The notes under the pieces were generated by a model. It was not told the DNA's origin. It made no database searches and worked only from the letters and a program-made list of their open reading frames with translations. Position numbers and translations under genes: made by a program. This document shows positions 33,885-42,645 of a stretch of DNA of 64,000 bases, one piece after another. Location: contig NZ_BAJR01000018.1 of the NCBI RefSeq assembly GCF_000613805.1, forward strand, positions 1 through 64,000. The letters run 5' to 3'. Each line of letters starts with the position of its first letter. Position 1 is the stretch's first letter. The stretch comes from Phocaeicola paurosaccharolyticus JCM 15092 (GTDB lineage: Bacteria; Bacteroidota; Bacteroidia; Bacteroidales; Bacteroidaceae).

Positions 33885-36101
33885 ATGGGCAAAATACAAA
33901 AACATCTCTTTGTCTATTTAATGATGCTGCTTATTCTAGGTGGTGGAATATATTTTTCCATCTCTTTAGGTGAGCAAATCTTCTCTTCGTCTACTGTTCT
34001 AACAAGCACAAAAAGTTCCTATCAACTTTTTATTGATGTGTTGAAAGATAACTTAAATCACCCTTTCGCACTTCTTCTTCTTCAGATAATAGTTGTGCTT
34101 TTTATGGTGAGAATCTTTGGATATATCTTCAAGAAACTGAAACAGCCAAGTGTGATAGGTGAGATTGTAGCCGGAATAGTTTTAGGCCCATCTGTATGTG
34201 GAATTCTTTTCCCTGATTTTTTTCAGTTTCTTTTTCAGCCATCATCCCTTAAGAATCTTGAGATTATAAGTCAGATAGGACTTGTGCTCTTTATGTTTGT
34301 AATTGGTATGGAGGTTGACTTCAGGGTATTGAAAAATAAAATTAATCAGACCCTTGTTATTAGTCATGCAGGTATCTTAGTCCCATTCCTACTAGGTATA
34401 ATAGCCTCTTTCTGGATTTATGAGGAGTATGCATCAGATAGTTCTGACTTCTTGCCTTTTGCACTCTTCATTGGTATATCAATGAGTATAACGGCTTTTC
34501 CAGTATTGGCGCGTATTATTCAGGAGAGGAATATGGCCAAGAGCCATATAGGTATTCTTACCATAGCTTCAGCTGCAAACGATGATGTGACAGCATGGTG
34601 TCTGCTTGCGGTAGTTATTGCTATAACCAAGGCAGGAACATTTGGTGGAGCTATCTATACTATAATATTTACTTTGATATACATCTTTGTGATGTTTATA
34701 GCAGTAAGGCCATTTCTTAAGAAACTTGGATATCTATATTCCAACAAGGAGTTGATAAATAAGACATTCGTTGGCTTTATCTTCCTGGTACTGATAATTT
34801 CTTCTGCTACAACTGAGATATTAGGTATTCATGCTCTGTTTGGAGCCTTCATTGCAGGAGTTGTAATGCCTTCGAATTTCGGATTTAGGAAGGTTATGAT
34901 GGAAAAGGTTGAAGATGTTGCATTAGTATTCTTCCTGCCATTGTTTTTTGCTTTCACAGGCTTGCGTACAGAGATAGGCCTTATAAATACACCGGAGTTG
35001 TTATTAGTCTGTCTTTTACTGATACTTGTTGCTGTAGTCGGAAAGATTGGAGGTTGCAGTATAGCTGCAAGACTTGTCGGAGAGAGTTGGAAAGACAGTC
35101 TCATAATCGGTACATTAATGAATACTCGTGGACTTATGGAACTTGTTGCGCTTAATATAGGATACGAGCTTGGTGTTCTTCCTCCTTCAATATTTGTGAT
35201 ATTGGTAATCATGGCGCTTGTAACAACATTTATGACTACGCCTATCCTTGATTTCGTAGAGTGGCGTTTCAGACCAAAAGGTGTTGCTTCAAAGAAGAGA
35301 AAGCTCTTCATCTTTTTTGGGAACCCGAAATCCGGCACAAAATTGTTGTGGGTCTATTCGACACTCTTTGGAAAGGGGCTTAAAGATAACTATATTGCAG
35401 CCATACACTATACAAAAGGTACAGATATAAATCCGACCAATGCCACTGAATTCATGAACAGTAGTTTTAATCCGATAAACAACTATTCTAAGCGTATAAA
35501 TATAGATGTAGAGAATGTTTATGGAGTAACAGATAATATAGTAGGTGATATACTAGATAAGATTAATTCGGAGAAGCCTGCCATGGTGTTAATAGGTACC
35601 GGTCCAAGCTTTATGAATATAGAGGAGAACAAAATTCCTGCTATATTCAGCCTTTTCAAAAATAAGGTGGATAGTATTATTGATAAAGTAGACTCTACTG
35701 TTGGTGTGCTTATCAATCACTCACATATGAGCGGAGGGAGTGTTCCTGCTATATTTATAAATGGCGAGTTGGATAACTTCTTCTTCCTCTTTATTTCAAA
35801 CCTTATGCAAGTGGGAAGTAATAAGATAAATATATATTATTGGAATACAGAGTCATTTAAATACAATACTCGCTTGAACTTCCTCAAACTAAATCATCCT
35901 GATAGGGTTAACCTTATAAAAGTAAATGATATCGAAGATTTGAAGATGCATAATAATGAAGGGTTATTGCTTATGAGCGCAACGACATGCGATTATATAC
36001 TAGAAAATCATACATCGCTATTCAACTCTTTACCTCCAGTTCTGATGATAAAGCCCGGAAATCTTAATACCTCTGTAGTAGGTAATGGTCATTTATATTG
36101 A
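33885..36101 (+). CDS. CPA2-type cation:proton antiporter with C-terminal cytosolic domain
   Basis: A 738-residue inner-membrane antiporter of the Kef/CPA2 family. After a first hydrophobic segment and a periplasmic loop, about twelve helices (about 45-430) include KKLKQPSVIGEIVAGIVLGP, the unwound-helix region with SAANDDVTAWCLLA (conserved acidic pair) and IHALFGAFIAGVVMP. The C-terminal 290 residues are soluble (KSGTKLLWVYSTLFG, VLIGTGPSF, TVGVLINHSHMSGG) and look like a degenerate universal-stress-protein-type domain. No TrkA-N GxGxxG motif is seen. It probably exchanges Na+ or K+ for H+ for pH or salt balance. The ATG at 33885 is set by the promoter. Confidence 0.87.
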   Translation: MGKIQKHLFVYLMMLLILGGGIYFSISLGEQIFSSSTVLTSTKSSYQLFIDVLKDNLNHPFALLLLQIIVVLFMVRIFGYIFKKLKQPSVIGEIVAGIVLGPSVCGILFPDFFQFLFQPSSLKNLEIISQIGLVLFMFVIGMEVDFRVLKNKINQTLVISHAGILVPFLLGIIASFWIYEEYASDSSDFLPFALFIGISMSITAFPVLARIIQERNMAKSHIGILTIASAANDDVTAWCLLAVVIAITKAGTFGGAIYTIIFTLIYIFVMFIAVRPFLKKLGYLYSNKELINKTFVGFIFLVLIISSATTEILGIHALFGAFIAGVVMPSNFGFRKVMMEKVEDVALVFFLPLFFAFTGLRTEIGLINTPELLLVCLLLILVAVVGKIGGCSIAARLVGESWKDSLIIGTLMNTRGLMELVALNIGYELGVLPPSIFVILVIMALVTTFMTTPILDFVEWRFRPKGVASKKRKLFIFFGNPKSGTKLLWVYSTLFGKGLKDNYIAAIHYTKGTDINPTNATEFMNSSFNPINNYSKRINIDVENVYGVTDNIVGDILDKINSEKPAMVLIGTGPSFMNIEENKIPAIFSLFKNKVDSIIDKVDSTVGVLINHSHMSGGSVPAIFINGELDNFFFLFISNLMQVGSNKINIYYWNTESFKYNTRLNFLKLNHPDRVNLIKVNDIEDLKMHNNEGLLLMSATTCDYILENHTSLFNSLPPVLMIKPGNLNTSVVGNGHLY

Positions 36102-36128
36102 GAATACAATATAGGGAATAAAGGAAAC

Positions 36129-36163
36129 AAAAAAACATCGGGCCATGTGGCTCGATGTTTTTT
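36129..36163 (+). terminator. Bidirectional terminator after the antiporter gene
   Basis: Stem 36135-36144 with 36149-36158 around ATGT, flanked by A and T runs. It separates the antiporter gene from the converging esterase operon. Confidence 0.85.
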
Positions 36164-36178
36164 ATAAATATCTCATTA

Positions 36179-37354
36179 TCATTTCCAAAGCATAGGAAGG
36201 AATCCTTGATATAACAGGTTACGCCATGTTGACCAGTCGTGTCCTGTTTTGCCTACTGACAGATATTTATAGTCTATCTTACGGCTATCCAGAGCATCAC
36301 GCAGACCTTTTACTCTAGCATTGAAGAATCCGGACTCTTCACCACCACCTTGTCCGATAAATAGCACATCTACTTTATCGTTTGCTTTAGGGTCATTTAA
36401 AAACTTGCCTATTGTCTTCTCGCAATTATTGTCACCGGCACTAAGTATTCCAAAGTTGCTGAACAAGTCAGTGCTGTTGAGGCCTACAAATATGGTGTGA
36501 CGCCCTCCCATTGATAGTCCAGAAATAGCACGTCCCTTAGGGTTTGCTATTGTCTTATAATTCTTATCAATAAATGGTATAATAACCTCGCGGTACTCTC
36601 TCTCCATTATATCGAAGCTGAGCTCAGCGTGACGTGGATGGTTACGGTGTACGACCTGATTGTTTACTATTGCAATAATCATTGGTTTTACTTTTCCCTC
36701 TGCTAAAAGGTTGTCCATAATGAAATTCACACGTCCGTCATAAATCCAGTTAGATGGTAGTTCACCACTTCCACCCATAAGATAAAGTACAGGATATTTT
36801 TTATTTGAATCAAAGAATGGAGGAGTATATACATACATCTCACGCTCTCCACCTGTAACATCACTATGATATACATGTCTAGTCACAGCACCATGTGGTA
36901 CATTCTGTGCGTCGTACCAAGTAGGTTTATCGCCATGAATAATCAGCTCGCTATAAGGTGGCATGGCAGTAAATGAGGCATATGTATTATTGGGATCAGC
37001 CATGCTTACCCCATCTACTGCCAGATTATATTGGTACATATCCACAGGTAGAGGGCCTAATTTTAGTGTCCATATTCCATCATCACCTTTAGTAAAGGGA
37101 ACAGTACCTTTTAATCCAAGAACAGTAGTTATTGCACCCGAAGAGAGTGCTACCGACTCTGCCTTAGGAGCTTTGAGACGGAATATTACAGTCTGGTCAT
37201 CGTTTACCTGAGGAGAGTTCAAGCTGGCACTGAATGGAATAAGTCCCTCTGTATCTTTCTGAGGATTATGGCTCAGATTGATATTTGACTGTTGCGCTGC
37301 TATAGTCAGAGAGAATAGCAGTGCGACAGGGGTAAGTATATATTTTCTTCTCAT
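36179..37354 (-). CDS. Secreted CE1-like esterase with N-terminal E-set domain
   Basis: A 391-residue secreted alpha/beta hydrolase of the esterase D/CE1 type, a family with feruloyl and acetyl-xylan esterases. Signal peptide MRRKYILTPVALLFSLTIAA is followed by an early-set beta-sandwich (about 40-135, TVIFRLKAPKAESVALSSG and WTLKLGPLPVDMYQYNLAVDG). The catalytic domain has REMYVYTPPFFDSNKKYPVL, nucleophile motif GLSMGGRH, an Asp after it and His in GKTGHDWSTW. The ATG at 37354 is used, since the longer frame runs into the upstream gene. It is third in the polysaccharide cassette, 7 bases after the GH43 gene. Confidence 0.88.
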   Translation of the reverse strand: MRRKYILTPVALLFSLTIAAQQSNINLSHNPQKDTEGLIPFSASLNSPQVNDDQTVIFRLKAPKAESVALSSGAITTVLGLKGTVPFTKGDDGIWTLKLGPLPVDMYQYNLAVDGVSMADPNNTYASFTAMPPYSELIIHGDKPTWYDAQNVPHGAVTRHVYHSDVTGGEREMYVYTPPFFDSNKKYPVLYLMGGSGELPSNWIYDGRVNFIMDNLLAEGKVKPMIIAIVNNQVVHRNHPRHAELSFDIMEREYREVIIPFIDKNYKTIANPKGRAISGLSMGGRHTIFVGLNSTDLFSNFGILSAGDNNCEKTIGKFLNDPKANDKVDVLFIGQGGGEESGFFNARVKGLRDALDSRKIDYKYLSVGKTGHDWSTWRNLLYQGFLPMLWK

Positions 37355-37361
37355 AGATTTA

Positions 37362-39698
37362 TTATTTATCAAATTTCCAATTTCTGAACTTGAAACATCC
37401 ATTCTCTTCAGTAGCCTTGAAGGTCTCGTTTACCTTAGGGCCATGGAATACAAAGAATAGATCGTGTACACCTTCGGCACCCTTGATCTTACATTTCTGT
37501 GCCTTTTCTTTAGCTCCGGCTTTAAGATTCAGAGTTCCAACTAATGGACCATCCTTTGAATCAAGACGAATCTCTATAGAACTTCCATTGATAACATCAG
37601 ATACTGTAGCAGTAAAACGTGATGCACCCTTTCCGAAATCTACCTGCTTAAGGTTTATGAAGTCGGCATCGTCAATACCACATACATATATACCTTTATC
37701 ATCCTGACGTGAAACCATTCTATATCCCCAAGCCATAGTGCTGGCCTTGATAGTGTTGTATGGGTTGAAACTCTCTATTGGAGTCATTTTTGTCTCAAGC
37801 CAGTAAGGTACCTCCTCGATATTTCCATTAGCATCATATTTCATCTCAGCAACAGAAACAGAACGTCTTTCGTGATGTTTGAATTTCTCACCTGCAGTGT
37901 TATAGTCAAGAGTCAATAGGTCGTAGTTCTGTCCGAATATGTAACTCTTTCCTTTGTAGTCAATTACGCCTGGATGGTTACCACGGTCACGCTCTGTCGG
38001 TGTCATAATATATCCCTTGAAAGTCCAAGGTCCCATAGGATCGGGAGCGGTTGCATAGCCTAATCCCTCAGGACAGCATGTTGAAGCATAAGCCAGATAG
38101 TATTTGCCATCTTTCTTGAATGCCCAAGGTCCCTCCTGATAGTGAGCAGGTGCTTTAAGTTTCATAATCTCACCGTCAGTGCTTATCATATCTTTATTAA
38201 GTTTCACGCAATATAGGTTAGGATTACCCCAGCTCATATATGCCTGACCGTCATCATCAATAAGTATTGTCGGGTCTATATCTTCCCAATGCTCCTTCTG
38301 CCAAACTAAAGGCTTACCTATAGGATCAACAAATGGTCCGTAAGGAGAGTCGGAGACAAGTACACCTATTCCGTTACCATGAAGAGGGCAGTACATATAG
38401 TATTTGCCATTACGTTTTACAACCTGTTGAGCCCATGCTCCATTATCACGTTTACACCATTTGAATGCATCAAGAGAAGCTACTACACCATGTTCAGTGA
38501 AGTTCACCATATCGGTAGTGGTGTACAATATCCAGTTGAGCATCTTGAACTCATTATTATCTGCGTCATCTTCATCATGAGATGTATATAGGAAGATGGT
38601 ATCGTTAAATACTACGGGAGATGGGTCGGCATTATACTTAAGCTGAGAGATAGGCATTCCACCGAAAGAGTTATGCTGAGGAGTTGCAGGGGCTACACCT
38701 TGTGATGTAAGAGAGACAAACTTCATTGTTCCATCTTCATTATAGTTTAGCTTATCCACGCATACACTGCGTCTTCCACCTCCACCTGAGTATCCGTCAA
38801 TGGCAAGCGTACCATTATGATAGAATAGGTACCAATTGTTTTTGAATTCGGCGATTCCCGGATGTATGGTAAAGCTGTCTTTAGCAGGTCCTGTAAGAGG
38901 TCCGCGGCTTGTCCATTCTCCATCGAGAGATGTTGCAGTAGCATATTCTATGCATTCGCCACCTCTACCCATAGATGCATAGGTAAGGTAGTAGATGTCA
39001 TTTCTCTTGTGCAGCCAAGGTCCCTCTACATAGTTCTTCATATTGAGAACACGAATCTTTCCGTCAATACCTTTCAGGTCGGGAGTAAGCTTTGCAAGGA
39101 AGCATGTTCCGTTGCCCCAGCTCATCCATGCCGATCCATCGTCATCGATAAGTACTGTTGGGTCAATATCATTCCACCATCCACGAGCGCCATTATCTGT
39201 CATGGCATCTGTTACAAGAGGTTTGCCTATATGGTCAACAAATGGACCTTCAGGGCTATCGCTTACAGCAACACCTATCACCTTAGTGCTATCAGGTTTT
39301 CCTGACTGCATTGATGTGAAGAAATAGTATTTACCCTTATATTCAATAACTTGTGAAGCCCAGGCTTCACCAATGGCATATTTGAAATCGGTAGGTTTCA
39401 TAATTACCCCATGATCTTTCCAATGTACCATGTCCTCTGTTGAATAGAGCAGCCATTCAGTAAGATTGTATCCATACTTACCTTCGAATCCCGGTTTATC
39501 TTCATAGCACTGGTCATGTCCTGTGTAAAGGTAGAGACGGTTGCCTACTACCAAAGGAGCAGGGTCGGATGTGTGCCTGTTGCGGATGATAGGATTTGAT
39601 GTAATGGTAAATTCCTTTGCATCGCCTTTAGTGTCAGTAGCTTTGCAAGGCATAATAGCAGCTGTAATAACTGCAGCGGTTAAAATAAGTCTTCTCAT
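37362..39698 (-). CDS. Double GH43 glycosidase with C-terminal CBM6-like module
   Basis: A 778-residue secreted protein with two complete GH43 five-bladed propellers in tandem. Repeat one (about 35-335) has HTSDPAPLVVGNRLYLYTGHD (general base Asp), WNDIDPTVLIDDDGSAWMSW (pKa-modulating Asp) and YVEGPWLHKR (acid Glu). Repeat two (about 350-640) has NADPSPVVFNDTIFLYTSHD, WEDIDPTILIDDDGQAYMSW and YQEGPWAFKK. Residues about 650-778 form a beta-sandwich like CBM6. GH43 enzymes are mostly arabinofuranosidases or xylosidases, and both active sites look intact. The signal peptide is MRRLILTAAVITAAIMPCKA. It is flanked by two esterases in one operon. Confidence 0.92.
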   Translation of the reverse strand: MRRLILTAAVITAAIMPCKATDTKGDAKEFTITSNPIIRNRHTSDPAPLVVGNRLYLYTGHDQCYEDKPGFEGKYGYNLTEWLLYSTEDMVHWKDHGVIMKPTDFKYAIGEAWASQVIEYKGKYYFFTSMQSGKPDSTKVIGVAVSDSPEGPFVDHIGKPLVTDAMTDNGARGWWNDIDPTVLIDDDGSAWMSWGNGTCFLAKLTPDLKGIDGKIRVLNMKNYVEGPWLHKRNDIYYLTYASMGRGGECIEYATATSLDGEWTSRGPLTGPAKDSFTIHPGIAEFKNNWYLFYHNGTLAIDGYSGGGGRRSVCVDKLNYNEDGTMKFVSLTSQGVAPATPQHNSFGGMPISQLKYNADPSPVVFNDTIFLYTSHDEDDADNNEFKMLNWILYTTTDMVNFTEHGVVASLDAFKWCKRDNGAWAQQVVKRNGKYYMYCPLHGNGIGVLVSDSPYGPFVDPIGKPLVWQKEHWEDIDPTILIDDDGQAYMSWGNPNLYCVKLNKDMISTDGEIMKLKAPAHYQEGPWAFKKDGKYYLAYASTCCPEGLGYATAPDPMGPWTFKGYIMTPTERDRGNHPGVIDYKGKSYIFGQNYDLLTLDYNTAGEKFKHHERRSVSVAEMKYDANGNIEEVPYWLETKMTPIESFNPYNTIKASTMAWGYRMVSRQDDKGIYVCGIDDADFINLKQVDFGKGASRFTATVSDVINGSSIEIRLDSKDGPLVGTLNLKAGAKEKAQKCKIKGAEGVHDLFFVFHGPKVNETFKATEENGCFKFRNWKFDK

Positions 39699-39703
39699 AA
39701 ATA

Positions 39704-41458
39704 TTATTTAAGATATTTTTTTACAGTAGATTTCAAAAGTGATTGATTAGCTGATTTATCTATTGGCTTTAATATCCAACGTACTGTCCAGCTGATCTCT
39801 TTTCCCGGTTCTATCTTCTCATAAGCTCCCTGGTTTTCTATTTCAATATATGTAGTACCACGGTTGACGTAAATCTCTACTTCATCCTCTTTAGGAGCAG
39901 CCTTTTCTGTTGTTATGTTGTCAAATTGCTTAACGAATAGCATCCCATCGTTAGAAAAAGCCAGCCAACCTTCAGCATCGGCGAAAATCTTGCGGTTCTC
40001 TTTCTTATCCTCTGAGAATGGTAACCATGTCAGTCCGTTTTTTTTCTCTGAAGGAAGCACATTTTCAGGACGGATAGATGGTGCGTCAAAGAATATCACA
40101 CCGGCTCCCGGTACTCTTGTTATCTCCCATGGAGCCACACTCACGGCCTTATCACTTGCGTTCTTTATAGTATATTTTATGGCAAAAGCACCATTACCTT
40201 CCGACTTAAACTCCTTAATGAATATATAAGGGTATTTATCATCCTTACCACTTGTCATGGTAACGCAGTTCTCACCGGCTTTTACGCTATATGGTGCATT
40301 GTCGTAAGTCTTGATAGGAGGCCAGTTCCAATCTGTCTGTGGGCTAGGCCAGAATGTAGAACCATAGTCGTTTACATTGTTTTGCCAACCTTTGGCAGGT
40401 ACATGTTGAGCTAAAAGTTCTTTATCTACCAATTTAAGAGATGTCACTTTAGCACCGTTGCTCTGGTCTATTGTCATGACTACATCACCAGACTTAAGTG
40501 TATATGAAGGTTCTTTAACTCCTTCACTAATCTTTTTGAAATATTCTACCATCTTCTTGTAATATGGTTCACTGAAGCATACAGGACCATGTCCACCACC
40601 TTCGACTAACACTAATTCAGCTTTAACTCCAGCTTTATCATATGCCTCTTTTAGGTTTATACTCTGGCAGCATGGTACTACATTATCTTTATCTCCGTGG
40701 AAGATTAAAATCTCTGGATCTGCTTTATCTACATAGTAAAGAGGGCTCACAACACGGTCCCAGTCAAGTTCAGCACGTGGATCTTTTTTACCGATGAGCA
40801 TAGCCTCAGGAGATTTGTCATCATTTGGCGTTGTACATCCATTAGCAAAACGAAGCATGTCAACAGGACCGAACCAATCAACTACTGCATCAACATTGCT
40901 TGATGTTGAGGTATATTTTCCTAAGTTTCCTTCAATATCAACTGTGACATTGCCAGATGTAAGAGTCTTAACTCCGTTTGTGGTTCCGGCAAATGTAGAG
41001 AGGTGCCCTCCCGAAGAGAATCCAGTGATACCGATGAAAGAGTTGTCGAGTCCATATTTATCAGCCTCAGCACGGATGAATCGTATCGCGGCTTTTACAT
41101 CTTGAATCTGAGCAGGCCAAGGAGCCTCAGGGCTGGAACGATGGTTTATTGTAGCTACAGCAAAACCTGCATCAAGCAGAGGAATGCCTATTGTGGTTAC
41201 AGGAGCCATTTTAGCATTGTTGGCGAACCAAGCGCTTCCATAGATAAGAATAATTACTTTACTCTTTCCGTTTGCACTTTTGGGAAGGTAAATGTCCATG
41301 TTGTGGCTTTCAATGTTGTCTCCAACATAGTTCACATCAGCAAACAACTTAGAATAGTTATCCTTTGATGGTCCTTTTGGCATCATTGGTGTGAAATTCT
41401 GAGCAGTTACAAAGGTACATATGGCAAGAAATGCCATTGATAATACAAACTTTCTCAT
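39704..41458 (-). CDS. Alpha/beta-hydrolase esterase fused to a DUF4380-like domain
   Basis: A 584-residue secreted two-domain protein. After the signal peptide (MRKFVLSMAFLAICTFVTA) residues about 35-290 are a BD-FAE/esterase-lipase type hydrolase, with oxyanion motif LIYGSAWFANN (in place of the usual HGGG), nucleophile GFSSGGHLS, acid HGDKDNVVP and His in EGGGHGP. Residues about 310-570 (VVMTIDQSNGAKVTSLKL, STFWPSPQTDWNWPP, WEITRVPGAGVIF) are a mutarotase-like beta-sandwich resembling DUF4380. It probably removes acyl groups while the second domain binds sugar. It leads the esterase-GH43-esterase operon. Confidence 0.85.
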   Translation of the reverse strand: MRKFVLSMAFLAICTFVTAQNFTPMMPKGPSKDNYSKLFADVNYVGDNIESHNMDIYLPKSANGKSKVIILIYGSAWFANNAKMAPVTTIGIPLLDAGFAVATINHRSSPEAPWPAQIQDVKAAIRFIRAEADKYGLDNSFIGITGFSSGGHLSTFAGTTNGVKTLTSGNVTVDIEGNLGKYTSTSSNVDAVVDWFGPVDMLRFANGCTTPNDDKSPEAMLIGKKDPRAELDWDRVVSPLYYVDKADPEILIFHGDKDNVVPCCQSINLKEAYDKAGVKAELVLVEGGGHGPVCFSEPYYKKMVEYFKKISEGVKEPSYTLKSGDVVMTIDQSNGAKVTSLKLVDKELLAQHVPAKGWQNNVNDYGSTFWPSPQTDWNWPPIKTYDNAPYSVKAGENCVTMTSGKDDKYPYIFIKEFKSEGNGAFAIKYTIKNASDKAVSVAPWEITRVPGAGVIFFDAPSIRPENVLPSEKKNGLTWLPFSEDKKENRKIFADAEGWLAFSNDGMLFVKQFDNITTEKAAPKEDEVEIYVNRGTTYIEIENQGAYEKIEPGKEISWTVRWILKPIDKSANQSLLKSTVKKYLK

Positions 41459-41643
41459 TTTTTAATATTGAATATTAGATTTAAGACTGTAAATATATTA
41501 ATTATTATCAATATAATATTGCGCAAGCTAAAATGTTATAAATGATATAGTTGAAAAAAGTGTAAAAATGACCCTTTTTTATGATAAAAAATGATATTTA
41601 TACCAAAAAATAGTGGTGCTGTAATTGTATTTTCAACAATAAG

Positions 41644-41841
41644 GTGATATTGATCGAGAGAATATTAATTGAGATTCATGGATTAATAATTAAAAAGCTT
41701 AGAAAAAATTGTGATTTGCCGTCTCCGTCCGATATGTTGCCGCTGTCGTCTGATGATTTGGCGTCGCCGACTGATAAGTTGTCGTCGCCGTCCGAAGAAG
41801 AAGTAGTGATGAAAGTGTTTATCAACCGTGATTGTGTCTAG
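41644..41841 (+). CDS. Small unidentified frame containing heptad repeats
   Basis: A 65-codon frame starting at a GTG. After a basic N-terminal part (IIKKLRKN) it reads four seven-residue repeats, LPSPSDM, LPLSSDD, LASPTDK and LSSPSEE, then VVMKVFINRDCV. Base composition of the repeat is far richer in G and C than the surroundings. No Shine-Dalgarno or ATG is present, and I know of no family for it. It may be coding or it may be a non-coding tandem repeat that happens to be open. It fills part of the 456-bp gap between the polysaccharide operon and tRNA-Gln; the remainder of that gap shows nothing clear. Confidence 0.3.
   Translation: MILIERILIEIHGLIIKKLRKNCDLPSPSDMLPLSSDDLASPTDKLSSPSEEEVVMKVFINRDCV
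41716..41799. repeat. 21-bp tandem repeat, four imperfect units
   Basis: Units at 41716-41736, 41737-41757, 41758-41778 and 41779-41799 each begin TTG and share a pattern like TTGccGtCgCCGtccGATnnn. The period of 21 keeps the reading frame. The repeat is GC-rich in an AT-rich gap. Confidence 0.8.
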
Positions 41842-41875
41842 TTTCACTTGGTGAAATAGCGTTTGGTTATGTGCA

Positions 41876-41913
41876 ATAAAAAAAGTTCCTCAGTAAAAAC
41901 TGAAGAACTTTTT
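41876..41913 (-). terminator. Terminator of tRNA-Gln
   Basis: AAGTTCTTCAGT on the minus strand pairs with ACTGAGGAACTT (one G-T pair), followed by a T run. It begins within two bases of the tRNA 3' end. Confidence 0.85.
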
Positions 41914-41914
41914 G

Positions 41915-41985
41915 TTGGGCTACTCGGATTCGAACCAAGAATAACAGGACCAGAATCTGTTGTGTTACCATTACACCATAGCCCA
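41915..41985 (-). tRNA. tRNA-Gln (anticodon CUG)
   Basis: A 71-nt cloverleaf on the minus strand. The acceptor stem TGGGCTA pairs with TAGCCCA and the discriminator is A. The D arm includes GGTGTAATGGTAACAC, the anticodon loop TTCTGGT gives CTG (a mismatch closes the stem next to the loop), and the T arm is TTGGTTCGAATCCGA. CCA is not encoded. The U1-A72 pair is usual for tRNA-Gln. Confidence 0.93.
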
Positions 41986-42025
41986 AACTTATGTTGTCAA
42001 ATTCCCCCTTTGGAATTTGACGGTG

Positions 42026-42056
42026 CAAAGATATCTCTTTTTTTAAAACCTGCAAA
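42026..42056 (-). promoter_or_regulatory. Promoter of tRNA-Gln
   Basis: On the minus strand TTTG (42053-42056) and TATCTTTG (42026-42033) are 19 bases apart, an exact Bacteroidetes consensus. A 10-bp hairpin (TCAAATTCC and complement, 42000-42020) lies between promoter and tRNA. Confidence 0.85.
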
Positions 42057-42214
42057 AAAAACTACATCTTTTTTCTTTCATAAGTTGCCTAAGACTGCTT
42101 GGTTGGGCACTTAATTGGTTAATATATATGTTAATGCATTTTGATTAACTAACTAAAAATAGTGAAATGTGAATATATTTATACACAATTTTTCGTAAGA
42201 CAAATAAAACCAAG

Positions 42215-42222
42215 TATATTTG
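42215..42222 (+). promoter_or_regulatory. Promoter -7 box of the rsfS-ftsH unit
   Basis: TATATTTG matches TAnnTTTG and lies 47 bases before the rsfS ATG. A TTTC lies near the expected -33. Confidence 0.6.
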
Positions 42223-42268
42223 TACTTTGTTATTTGTATAAATATCTCAGATAATTTTTATTTCTATA

Positions 42269-42628
42269 ATGAAGAAAAAGAACATATTAGTTGAAAAAAT
42301 AATAGAGGGTATACAGGAAAAAAAAGGTAAAGGAATAGTAGTTGCAGACTTGAGGGATACTGACAATACGATTTGCAGTTATTTTATAATCTGTCAGGGA
42401 AATTCTCCTACACAAGTTGCTTCAATAGCTGATTCTGTTAAGGATTATGTGAGAGAACAAATTGCAGAAAAACCTATAGCTGTTTCAGGAATAGAGAATT
42501 CTGAGTGGATAGCGATGGACTACTGTGAAGCAATAGTACATATTTTTCTTCCTTATACAAGAGAGTTTTATAACTTGGAACATTTGTGGGCAGATGCTAA
42601 GCTTACCAATATTCCAGATTTGGATTAA
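42269..42628 (+). CDS. rsfS: Ribosomal silencing factor RsfS
   Basis: A 119-residue protein of the Iojap/RsfS family that binds L14 on the 50S subunit and blocks joining of subunits during starvation. Typical features are KGKGIVVADLRDTDNTICSY near residues 18-37, FIICQGNSPTQVASIADSV, and the C-terminal WIAMDYCEAIVHIFLPYTREFYNLEHLWADA. Length is standard. It opens the unit rsfS-ftsH (18 bases apart). Confidence 0.95.
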   Translation: MKKKNILVEKIIEGIQEKKGKGIVVADLRDTDNTICSYFIICQGNSPTQVASIADSVKDYVREQIAEKPIAVSGIENSEWIAMDYCEAIVHIFLPYTREFYNLEHLWADAKLTNIPDLD

Positions 42629-42645
42629 TATTTAACATAAGAAAG

